The position numbers and the translations under genes are program-made. Shown one piece after another: positions 56,827-64,000 of a DNA stretch of 64,000 bases. Position 1 is the stretch's first letter. The number at the start of each line of letters is the position of its first letter. The notes below the pieces were generated by a model. The model was not told the origin of the DNA. It saw only the letters and a list, made by a program, of their open reading frames with translations, and did no database searches. Source of the DNA: Methylobacter luteus IMV-B-3098 (GTDB taxonomy: Bacteria > Pseudomonadota > Gammaproteobacteria > Methylococcales > Methylomonadaceae); contig NZ_KE386569.1 of the NCBI RefSeq assembly GCF_000427625.1, positions 4,355,173-4,419,172 of the forward strand. The letters run 5' to 3'.

Positions 56827-57884
56827 TTCTGGTTATTCCCACCATGCGTCAAGGTGGAGCTGAGCGAGTTATGTCAGAGCTGGCAAATGCCTGGAGCACT
56901 CAACAACATGAAATACACCTTGTATTATTAGCTAAATCTGAAAACTTTTATTATATCAACGATAATGTAATTATTCATAATCTAGGGTTTAGTCATTCGG
57001 GGCTATTCATTAAGGTTTTTAATGAACTGAAAGTTTTCTTTAAATTAAGAAAAATACTAAAAGAACAAAAGCCTGATTTTGTACTAAGCTTTATGAGTAA
57101 GTACAATATATTGACGATTCTTGCTGCTTCTTATCTGAATGTGAAAGTATTTGTCTCAGACCGAAGTAATCCTAAAAAAAAGTTGCCATTTCTTATCTCA
57201 TTTCTAAGAAAAATTACTTATAGATTTGCTGATGGAATTATCGCTCAAACCAGTCTGGCTAAATTAGTTCTTGAAAAAAATACAGGTAATAGAAATGTAA
57301 TGGTTATTCCAAATCCGTTAAAAGCTATTTCTATTTACGAAAATATTGAGAAAGAGAAAATTATATTAAATGTCGGCCGTTTAGTTAATGAAAAGGGTCA
57401 AAAGTATCTTTTAGAGGCATTCAAAAAAATTAAAGATACAGAATGGAAAATAGCTATATTAGGTGATGGACCGTTATATGATCAGTTAAAAAAACAGGCT
57501 GAAAGGTTAGGTTTAAATGATCAAGTAATAATGCCTGGTGCAGTTAATGAAATAGATAACTGGCTAGCTAAGGCATCTGTATTTGCTTTTCCATCCATCT
57601 CAGAAGGTTTTCCTAATGCGCTTGTAGAGGCAATGGCTGCTGGACTTCCCTGTGTCAGTTTTGATTGTGACGCCGGGCCAAGAGATATAATTATTGATGG
57701 CAAAAATGGCTACCTGGTGCCTGTGCGGGATGTTGAGCTTCTTGCTAACCGATTAGAAACCTTAATTAATAACGCAGAAATTAGGACGCAGTTATCCAAA
57801 GAAGCGGCAAATATAGTTAATGGTTTTGCTGTAGAAAAAATATCAGATGACTATCTAACATTCTGCACGGGCACAATAAAATGA
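56814..57884 (+). CDS. Glycosyltransferase, GT4 family (first)
   Basis: The GT4 retaining glycosyltransferase of 356 residues starts VYKVVLVIPTMRQGGAERVM. The donor-binding half holds ILNVGRLVNEKGQKYLLEAF, and the family EX7E motif is in EGFPNALVEAMAAGLPCVSF. I favour the GTG at 56814, with GGAGG 8 bases upstream, over an ATG at 56799. The start lies inside the wzy end, so they are coupled. It adds a sugar to the lipid-linked repeat unit; the sugar is unknown. Confidence 0.9.
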   Translation: MYKVVLVIPTMRQGGAERVMSELANAWSTQQHEIHLVLLAKSENFYYINDNVIIHNLGFSHSGLFIKVFNELKVFFKLRKILKEQKPDFVLSFMSKYNILTILAASYLNVKVFVSDRSNPKKKLPFLISFLRKITYRFADGIIAQTSLAKLVLEKNTGNRNVMVIPNPLKAISIYENIEKEKIILNVGRLVNEKGQKYLLEAFKKIKDTEWKIAILGDGPLYDQLKKQAERLGLNDQVIMPGAVNEIDNWLAKASVFAFPSISEGFPNALVEAMAAGLPCVSFDCDAGPRDIIIDGKNGYLVPVRDVELLANRLETLINNAEIRTQLSKEAANIVNGFAVEKISDDYLTFCTGTIK

Positions 57885-59014
57885 AAATTATTGTAATTAA
57901 CGCCCTAAGTGCTCTTCGAGGCGGCGGTCAGACTTATCTGATTAACTTGCTCAGTTATTTACCAGAAGGCGATTTTAAGGTCTTGCTTTTGGTAAATAGT
58001 CAGAATAAACAGTTGTTTTCACAATACAGTTCAGATCGTATAGAACTCTTTGAAGCGGTATGGGCGTCAAAAAGCATTCTGCACCGGACTATGTGGGAGC
58101 GGATTACTCTGCCTTTCAAGTTGAAAGAATGGCGAGCGACGATCTATTATGCGCCCGGTGGTGTCATGATTACCACCGCCCCAAAAGGCTGTCTCAGCGC
58201 CACTGCCTTAAGAAATATGCTGCCATTTGATGACAGGGAGCGGAAGCGGTTTCCGCTTATTTCAATTATTCGATTCAAACTGTGGTTGTTGCGCTTTGTG
58301 TTTTTGAAGTCATATCAAAAGTCAGATAGGGTCGTGTTTATATCCGAGTATTCAATGTCGGTTATTAAGCAATATATGCCGGATATAGAGAATAAAGGCG
58401 TTGTTGTTCCACATGGGCTTAACAGTCGGTTTTTAAATGCTGAAGATTCTTATGATTTGCCGGATATTCTGAAGCCAAACCAATTCTATCTGTATGTTTC
58501 AATATTGGATGTCTATAAGGCGCAAAAAGAGATTGTAAAAACTTGGAGGAAACTGCTGGACAATAATTTTCCGTATCCTCTGGTTTTGGCTGGGCCGAAA
58601 TATAATCAATATGGCGAAGAAACCATGGCATTGATTGATCAGCTAGGGCTTGCGGATAAAGTGATTTACTTAGGAAAAGTTGATTATGAAAAATTACCCA
58701 GTCTTTATAAGTCTGCCAGGGTCTTGCTGTTTGCTTCATCCTGCGAATGCTGCCCAAATATCTTGCTTGAAAAACTCGCGGCCGGGAAACCGGTACTTTG
58801 TTCAAATATAGAGCCGATGCCTGAGTTTGGCGGGGATGCAGTAGTTTATTTTGATCCTTACGAGCCAGCCGATTTGTGTGAAAAAATCATGAGTACGGAA
58901 ACAGATGCTTCAATGATGAATGAAATGGCTGATAGGGCGTATAAACAGGCGTTAAAATTTGATTGGAGCAATACTGCGCAAAAAACAATAGACTTTCTTA
59001 TAAAAAATAATTAA
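57881..59014 (+). CDS. Glycosyltransferase, GT4 family (second)
   Basis: The 377-residue enzyme begins MKIIVINALSALRGGGQTYL, with the glycine loop of GT-B enzymes. It has LVLAGPKYNQYGEETMALID and a C-terminal donor site with ECCPNILLEKLAAGKPVLCS, a variant of the EX7E motif. Its ATG overlaps the preceding stop by four bases (ATGA), so it is translated with the first GT4 gene. Base composition is more balanced than in wzy, hinting that the AT-rich segment ends near here. Confidence 0.9.
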   Translation: MKIIVINALSALRGGGQTYLINLLSYLPEGDFKVLLLVNSQNKQLFSQYSSDRIELFEAVWASKSILHRTMWERITLPFKLKEWRATIYYAPGGVMITTAPKGCLSATALRNMLPFDDRERKRFPLISIIRFKLWLLRFVFLKSYQKSDRVVFISEYSMSVIKQYMPDIENKGVVVPHGLNSRFLNAEDSYDLPDILKPNQFYLYVSILDVYKAQKEIVKTWRKLLDNNFPYPLVLAGPKYNQYGEETMALIDQLGLADKVIYLGKVDYEKLPSLYKSARVLLFASSCECCPNILLEKLAAGKPVLCSNIEPMPEFGGDAVVYFDPYEPADLCEKIMSTETDASMMNEMADRAYKQALKFDWSNTAQKTIDFLIKNN

Positions 59015-59120
59015 ATCAGATAAATAATTATTAATTTTAGATAAGTGCATATTCCAACCTAACAAGTCCATACAGATAGGCAGGTCCAGCCTAAAATTAT
59101 TTACCGATATCCTATTAATA

Positions 59121-59172
59121 TTGAAAAACAAACAAGCAGTATTAAAGGTGAATTTCATCACAAATTTTATAA
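59121..59172 (+). promoter_or_regulatory. CRP-like box, copy 2, within a duplicated intergenic block
   Basis: GGTGA (59147-59151), six bases, TCACA (59158-59162) and an AATTTTATAA tail follow the shared sequence AACAAACAAGCAGTAT. The same block recurs at 60892-60957 with a 17-base insertion. A broken transposase fragment follows about 155 bases later. Confidence 0.6.
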
Positions 59173-59326
59173 GCTATTATATTTATAATGTAATAGTGTA
59201 AAAATTTATCTGTAATAGAAATATTTCGTTTTAAATATTTTTAATATTAAATTTCCTATTTTTATTATATTAAAGATTTAGAAAATGTGGCTAAATAGAA
59301 TTGCTCTAGCACTCTGTTAAAAATTA

Positions 59327-59371
59327 GGTGCCAGCTGGCGCGAATGGGCGGAGATGATATTGATGCTTCAA
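59327..59371 (+). pseudogene. Fragment of an IS630-type transposase gene
   Basis: This stretch encodes GASWREWAEMILMLQ, followed by a stop. It matches GADWRERERAETILMLAEG in the transposase gene at 61281, with two residues missing. The flanking ACTCTGTTAAAAATT also resembles the corresponding transposase sequence, so it is a worn remnant of a related copy. Nothing else in 59173-59503 is supported. Confidence 0.6.
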
Positions 59372-59503
59372 TAGTTTGGGTTATATCTGAAGTGTCTCGT
59401 TGCCGTTTAAAAGACGTGATTCCACATGTTTCAAATAATTCCATATAGATAATGTGCGGCGCCTTTTTGATGCGCCTAACTATAAGTCAGACGGTAATTA
59501 CAT

Positions 59504-60595
59504 ATGACAAATACCAGAGTCAATGAAATCGATTTGCTGAGATTCTTTGCTGCATTATCGGTTGTATTTTTCCATTATTCGTTTAGAGGCTACGCCGCAG
59601 ATGCGATGTCAGTCATGCCATACCCATTATTGGCCCCTTTTTCCAAGTATGGCTATCTTGGCGTTGAGCTATTTTTCATCATCAGCGGATTTGTCATTCT
59701 GATGACCGCTGCAAGCGGAAGTTTGAGACGCTTTTTTGTTTCAAGAGTTGTTCGGCTTTATCCTGCTTTTTGGGCGTGTTGCACTATTACATTCGCTGCA
59801 ATCATTGCTATCGGGGGCTCACGATTTTCGGCATCTATAAGTCAGTATCTAATTAACTTGACCATGCTGAACGGTTTTGTCGGCGTGCCTTCCATTGATG
59901 GTGTTTACGGGACTTTGTTGGTAGAGATGAAGTTTTACGCCTTGGTTGCAGTCATTTTGGCAATTGGCAGAATTCATCAGGCACAGTTATTTCTAATTTT
60001 ATGGCTGATCGCCTCGATTGCTCTTGAGATCATGCCCATAAGCTCACTGCGATCTCTTCTGATAGTTGAATTCTCCGCTTATTTTATAGCTGGTGCGACC
60101 TATTTCTTGATCTGGTCTCAAGGCGTTTCTCTAACAAGAGTTGGGATGATTATTTTGTCGTGGGGTCTCGCCGTATTTCAGACGGTCAATCGCCTGTCAA
60201 CTTTTGAGAAGCACTACAATACGGTTATGAGTAGCGACGTAGTTGCCGGAATTATTACCGTTTTCTTTTTTGTGATGCTCCTGGTTTCTCTAAAACGCAC
60301 AGGTTTTTTTAGTCGCAATAACTGGCTATTGGCTGGTTCGCTCACCTATCCGCTTTATCTTCTTCACCAAAATATCGGATTTATGATTTTTAACATTGCC
60401 TATCCGGCAATCAATCCTCATCTACTTCTTTGGAGCACTATAGCTGCTGCTCTCGGAGCAGCATATGCTGTGCATGTTTTTATTGAGAAAAAATTTTCAT
60501 TACCACTTAAAAATGCCATTAACAACTCTATCAATTTCATGCAGCGCCTAGTAAACACTGCAATACAGGAAGTGAGTAGTATAAAGACGCGATAG
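59504..60595 (+). CDS. Acyltransferase-3 family membrane protein (OafA-like)
   Basis: The 363-residue protein has about ten membrane helices and the family opening EIDLLRFFAALSVVFFHYSF, with the conserved His in FFHYS, followed by GYLGVELFFIISGFVILMTA. It transfers acetyl or a similar acyl group to an extracellular sugar and is common in capsule and O-antigen clusters. A basic tail (MQRLVNTAIQEVSSIKTR) ends it. It is bordered on both sides by intergenic blocks with CRP-like boxes and transposase remains, so it may have been inserted as a unit. Confidence 0.9.
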   Translation: MTNTRVNEIDLLRFFAALSVVFFHYSFRGYAADAMSVMPYPLLAPFSKYGYLGVELFFIISGFVILMTAASGSLRRFFVSRVVRLYPAFWACCTITFAAIIAIGGSRFSASISQYLINLTMLNGFVGVPSIDGVYGTLLVEMKFYALVAVILAIGRIHQAQLFLILWLIASIALEIMPISSLRSLLIVEFSAYFIAGATYFLIWSQGVSLTRVGMIILSWGLAVFQTVNRLSTFEKHYNTVMSSDVVAGIITVFFFVMLLVSLKRTGFFSRNNWLLAGSLTYPLYLLHQNIGFMIFNIAYPAINPHLLLWSTIAAALGAAYAVHVFIEKKFSLPLKNAINNSINFMQRLVNTAIQEVSSIKTR

Positions 60596-60891
60596 ATTTG
60601 GGCATTTCCTCCGCGAAGCGTTTCCTGCATGATGAAATGCAAAGCTCTACAAACCTGCATCGAGTCTACGTACTCAGCTTTATACTTTAGCTTGGGAGTT
60701 CAAACAATAGGATATAGTTGCATGTTATATGCTATTTTGAGTCAAGTGATTTATAGGAAGATTATAAATATGGAAAAGTACTCGTTACTTCAGATAAGTA
60801 AACGCTAACCATAAATCAACTATATTCCAATCTGACCGGCGCATATAAAAACTGGTTCTGTCTAGAAATACCTGTCCATATTCTGGTAATA

Positions 60892-60957
60892 CTGAAAACA
60901 AACAAGCAGTATAACCAGGCTGTAAAATAAAGGTGATATTCATCACAAACTTTATAA
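60892..60957 (+). promoter_or_regulatory. CRP-like box, copy 3, within the second duplicated block
   Basis: CTGAAAACAAACAAGCAGTA (from 60892) is followed by a 17-base insertion and then GGTGA (60932-60936), six bases, TCACA (60943-60947) and AACTTTATAA. It closely matches 59121-59172. The gap 60596-61280 contains this and copy 4 and is otherwise AT-rich without genes. Confidence 0.6.
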
Positions 60958-61139
60958 GTTATCAACTTTTTAATAGAAAAATATAATAAACTATATTTTT
61001 ATAAGTAAGCTCCTTGTTAATTGCTATCAATAAGTTGACATGTGTTTAAAATCTTTTTTACATATAAGTTAATGTAAAAGAATGAAAATTCAGAAGATAA
61101 TGTTTATCTAGTACTAATAATTTATATAGTGATAACAAA

Positions 61140-61165
61140 GGTGATTATTGTCACAAACTTTATAA
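61140..61165 (+). promoter_or_regulatory. CRP-like box, copy 4
   Basis: GGTGA (61140-61144), six bases, TCACA (61151-61155) and AACTTTATAA (61156-61165) lie 116 bases before the transposase-like gene at 61281. The tail is identical to that of copy 3. Confidence 0.6.
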
Positions 61166-61280
61166 ATTATAATTTTTCTAAATATAAATATGTTATAAAA
61201 TTAATTTTAATATATAAAATTTTGAAAAATTAATATGCATTAAAGTTCCCGTTTTCCACATATAAAGGACCAAATAAAAA

Positions 61281-61950
61281 ATGGGGGTTAAACCAATAGA
61301 ATTACTCGAAACCGATCGAGAATTGCTTCAGCAACTCATTAAAAAGGGCGCCGATTGGCGGGAGAGAGAGCGAGCGGAGACAATCCTGATGTTAGCGGAA
61401 GGGCGCTCAGTCAAGGAAACCGCCGAAAAACAGGGGCTGACTCGGGAAGCGATTCGCGAACGGCGAAGGAAATGGTTGAAAACTGGCTTTGCAAGCTTGC
61501 CGGATAAGCCTCGTAGCGGTGCGCCGAATAAGCTGAGAGATGAACATCGCGATCAGCTCAGAAACTGGATTGAGGCTGAACCGTTAACAGCTCGACTGCT
61601 ATTGAGCAGATTGGAAAAAACATTCGGCGTCCAGATAGGCAGTACCACTTTGCGAACAGAGCTGAAGCGTCTAGGCTATGTCTGGAAGCGAACTCGGTAC
61701 AGTTTAAAAAAGCGCGATGATGCAGGCCAAAATAGAGATTGTTGCCTGGGTCAGGCGGGCACTGAATAGTGCATTTTAATTGGCCTATATCCACGAGGCA
61801 GGTTTTGCATACAGCTCCCAACCATTCCGTATGACCAAAAAGCGGAAAGGAAGCAACGACCAAAATCAACTCCTTTTTGTCGTTAAAGTTGTTTTTTAAC
61901 AATGTTCGGCCAACTGTTACCGGATGCACACCGATTTTGCTGGCTGATTG
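61281..61950 (+). pseudogene. Decayed IS630-family transposase
   Basis: The frame 61281-61769 (162 codons) encodes the helix-turn-helix half: ADWRERERAETILMLAEGRS, KETAEKQGLTREAIRERRRK and TTLRTELKRLGYVWKRTRYS. It then shifts. A later frame (from about 61777) reads LAYIHEAGFAYSSQPFRMTK, which matches the IS630 catalytic start but with His where the first catalytic Asp belongs, and stops follow. The DDE domain is therefore broken and the element is presumably inactive. It may still act as a DNA-binding fragment if expressed. Confidence 0.82.
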
Positions 61951-62058
61951 ATGAGTAACAGCTGATGGCTTGCAAACGAGCATCACAATCTGGCTGTGCC
62001 AGATTACCACTTAAAAACTGTAGATTTTTTTCTTAACGATAATTATATCGGATAAATA

Positions 62059-63078
62059 ATGTTTGCTAATAAAACGCTATTGATTACTGGTGGCACTGGT
62101 TCTTTCGGTAACGCTGTGCTGGATAGATTTCTTGATACCGACATTCAGGAAATTCGCATATTCAGTCGTGATGAAAAAAAGCAACACGACATGCGGCTTC
62201 AGTATAACAATGACAAGATAAAGTTTTACATTGGTGATGTGCGTTCCTTCGATAGTATTGATGCGGCGATGTGCGGCGTTGATTATGTCTTTAGCGCGGC
62301 GGCTTTAAAACAAGTCCCTTCCTGTGAGTTCTATCCCATCGAGGCCGTTAAAACCAATATTTTGGGCACGGAAAATACACTGAAAGCGGCCATTAAAAAT
62401 CAGGTGAAAAATGCCATCGTGTTGAGTACGGATAAAGCCGTTTACCCGATTAACGCGATGGGGATGAGCAAAGCCTTGATGGAGAAGGTAGCTGTTGCAA
62501 CATCCCGTAACGTGCCTGGTAAAGGACCGGTCATATGCAACACCCGTTATGGCAATGTCATGGCATCACGCGGTTCCGTGATCCCTTTGTTTATCGAACA
62601 GATCAAATCGGGCATGCCGTTGACCATCACTGATCCTGATATGACGCGCTTCATGATGTCGTTACCCGATGCGGTTAACCTGGTTTTATTTGCCTTCAAG
62701 CATGGCGTGCAAGGCGATACATTTGTTCAAAAGGCGCCGGCAGCAACAGTTTTAACGTTAGCTAAAGCCTTGAAGAAAATTTTTAATGCCAAGAATGAAA
62801 TTCGTATCTTGGGTACGCGTCACGGCGAGAAAAAGCATGAAGCGCTGCTGTGCAGGGAAGAGTATTTGAAAGCCGAAGACTTGGGCGGGTATTTCAGAAT
62901 TCCTGCGGATACCCGCGATCTGAACTATGCCAAATATTTTGAAGAAGGTGAGCAGGTTTTATCTCAAGGACAGGACTATACCTCCGAAAACACCGAACGT
63001 TTGGATGTTGAAGGTATGATCGAGTTATTAATGAAGCTCGATTATATCAATGACGAACTCAAGTCAGATTTAAGATAG
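62059..63078 (+). CDS. fnlA: UDP-GlcNAc 4,6-dehydratase/epimerase, FnlA/CapE/WbjB-like
   Basis: The 339-residue SDR enzyme starts MFANKTLLITGGTGSFGNAV and has DVRSFDSIDAAMCGVDYVFS, followed by AAALKQVPSCEFYPIEAVKT, the CapD/FnlA signature. It converts UDP-GlcNAc to a 4-keto-6-deoxy-L-sugar intermediate, the first step to UDP-L-FucNAc or related aminosugars. Its partner, a 2-epimerase, follows two bases later. Base composition is balanced again. Confidence 0.88.
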   Translation: MFANKTLLITGGTGSFGNAVLDRFLDTDIQEIRIFSRDEKKQHDMRLQYNNDKIKFYIGDVRSFDSIDAAMCGVDYVFSAAALKQVPSCEFYPIEAVKTNILGTENTLKAAIKNQVKNAIVLSTDKAVYPINAMGMSKALMEKVAVATSRNVPGKGPVICNTRYGNVMASRGSVIPLFIEQIKSGMPLTITDPDMTRFMMSLPDAVNLVLFAFKHGVQGDTFVQKAPAATVLTLAKALKKIFNAKNEIRILGTRHGEKKHEALLCREEYLKAEDLGGYFRIPADTRDLNYAKYFEEGEQVLSQGQDYTSENTERLDVEGMIELLMKLDYINDELKSDLR

Positions 63079-63080
63079 CC

Positions 63081-64000
63081 ATGAAAAAGATTATGACCAT
63101 CGTGGGCACGCGCCCGGAAATCATCAAACTGAGCCGCGTGATTGCCCAGCTTGAAAAATACACGGATCATGTCTTGGTGCATACGGGCCAGAATTACGAT
63201 TTTGAGCTCAATGAAGTGTTCTTCAATGAACTGGGCATCAGAAAGCCCGATTATTTTTTAAACGCGGCCGGCAATAATGCCGCCGAAACCATTGGCAATG
63301 TCATTATAAAGTCCGATCAGCTTTTAGCTGAGGTGCGTCCTGATGCCCTTCTGGTATACGGGGACACCAATAGCTGCCTGTCCGTGATTTCCGCCAAGCG
63401 CAGAAAGATACCCGTTTTTCACATGGAGGCAGGCAACCGCTGCTTCGATCAACGCGTGCCTGAAGAAATCAACCGGAAAATAGTCGACCATCTCAGTGAC
63501 ATCAATATGACGCTGACCGAGCATGCCAGACGCTATCTGGTGTCCGAAGGTGTTCATCCGGAAACGGTTATAAAAACCGGTTCGTCAATGCTGGAGGTGC
63601 TGAATCATTATCAGGCCGATATTGATAAATCGAACGTACTGGAACGGCTTGGATTGGCGTCACGGGACTTTTTTATTGTCAGTGCGCACAGGGAAGAGAA
63701 TATCGATTCCGAGGAAAATTTTAATGATCTTCTGGCTTCGTTAAATAGTATCGCCGAGAAATACGGCAAAAGGATCATTGTCTCGACTCATCCGCGCACC
63801 CGGAAAAAACTGGAATCTTTCAGCGGCAAGCAGTTCAGCGCACTGATCGAGTTTATGAAGCCGCTCGGTTTCTTTGATTATATCTGTCTGCAAAAGCATG
63901 CTTTTTGCGCGATTTCCGACAGCGGCACCATTACCGAGGAAGCGTCCATACTGGGCTTTCCAGCCATTACCATCCGTCAGGCCCATGAGCGACCCGAAGG
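63081..64000 (+). CDS. fnlC: UDP-aminosugar 2-epimerase, FnlC/CapG/WbjD-like, cut by the window edge
   Basis: The open frame from ATG 63081 to the edge covers about 306 codons of a WecB-type 2-epimerase of usually about 375. It starts MKKIMTIVGTRPEIIKLSRV and shows LLVYGDTNSCLSVISAKRRK, HMEAGNRCFDQRVPEEINRK and SAHREENIDSEENF, with CAISDSGTITEEASILGFPA near the edge. After FnlA it is best read as the FnlC/CapG/WbjD enzyme of L-aminosugar synthesis rather than plain WecB. The reductase (FnlB) usually found between the two is absent here. Confidence 0.88.
   Translation, partial: MKKIMTIVGTRPEIIKLSRVIAQLEKYTDHVLVHTGQNYDFELNEVFFNELGIRKPDYFLNAAGNNAAETIGNVIIKSDQLLAEVRPDALLVYGDTNSCLSVISAKRRKIPVFHMEAGNRCFDQRVPEEINRKIVDHLSDINMTLTEHARRYLVSEGVHPETVIKTGSSMLEVLNHYQADIDKSNVLERLGLASRDFFIVSAHREENIDSEENFNDLLASLNSIAEKYGKRIIVSTHPRTRKKLESFSGKQFSALIEFMKPLGFFDYICLQKHAFCAISDSGTITEEASILGFPAITIRQAHERPE

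Overview
The window reads as chromosomal DNA of a gammaproteobacterium of middling GC. Its housekeeping genes (trmJ/suhB, isc genes, pssA, leuA, tex, hslO, rimI) have gammaproteobacterial architecture. A CxxxM/HxM copper receptor, a MauG-type dihaem protein, a RegB/RegA redox pair and an exosortase-associated TIGR04073 protein together suggest a Methylococcales-like methanotroph or a relative. That assignment is inference; there is no rRNA or methane-oxidation gene here.

Layout. Positions 1-3250 are unstable: a transposase cut by the window edge, a palindromic repeat bordered by a duplication, one lipoprotein gene and two decayed small genes. Positions 3264-5178 carry a RegB/RegA-type redox two-component system with a matching binding site upstream. 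A leftward run follows (mazG, PfkB kinase, dgkA, gcvH) with a tight cluster of DnaA boxes between dgkA and gcvH. Then come a heavy-metal-type RND efflux pair plus a hydrolase (8.0-12.9 kb), an abbreviated isc operon without iscU (trmJ-cysE-iscR-iscS-iscA, leftward), suhB, a copper TonB receptor, and housekeeping genes to 28 kb.

From 28 to 38 kb: a DedA protein, a protoglobin/roadblock gene pair behind a 40-bp perfect palindrome, a MauG-like dihaem protein, and a leftward membrane-stress-type operon (small protein, XpaC, TelA, SPFH-GYF, zinc-ribbon protein).

From about 40.8 kb to the right edge lies an exopolysaccharide/capsule locus: Wzc-like tyrosine autokinase, Wza-like export protein, a beta-barrel outer-membrane protein, UDP-sugar dehydrogenase and epimerase, Wzx flippase, O-acetyltransferase, AsnB, Wzy polymerase, two GT4 glycosyltransferases, an acyltransferase-3 protein, and FnlA/FnlC-like UDP-aminosugar enzymes. 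The middle (51-58 kb) is markedly AT-rich, as serotype-determining genes often are. Decayed IS630-type transposase pieces interrupt the locus. Four copies of a CRP-like box, GGTGA-N6-TCACA followed by an AT-rich TTTATAA tail, sit in its intergenic regions and are the most coherent unlisted signal I found.

The best candidates for undescribed biology are the protoglobin/roadblock pair with its palindrome, the CRP-like boxes across the polysaccharide locus, the TelA/XpaC/SPFH/zinc-ribbon operon with its 48-residue leader gene, and the DnaA-box cluster upstream of dgkA.
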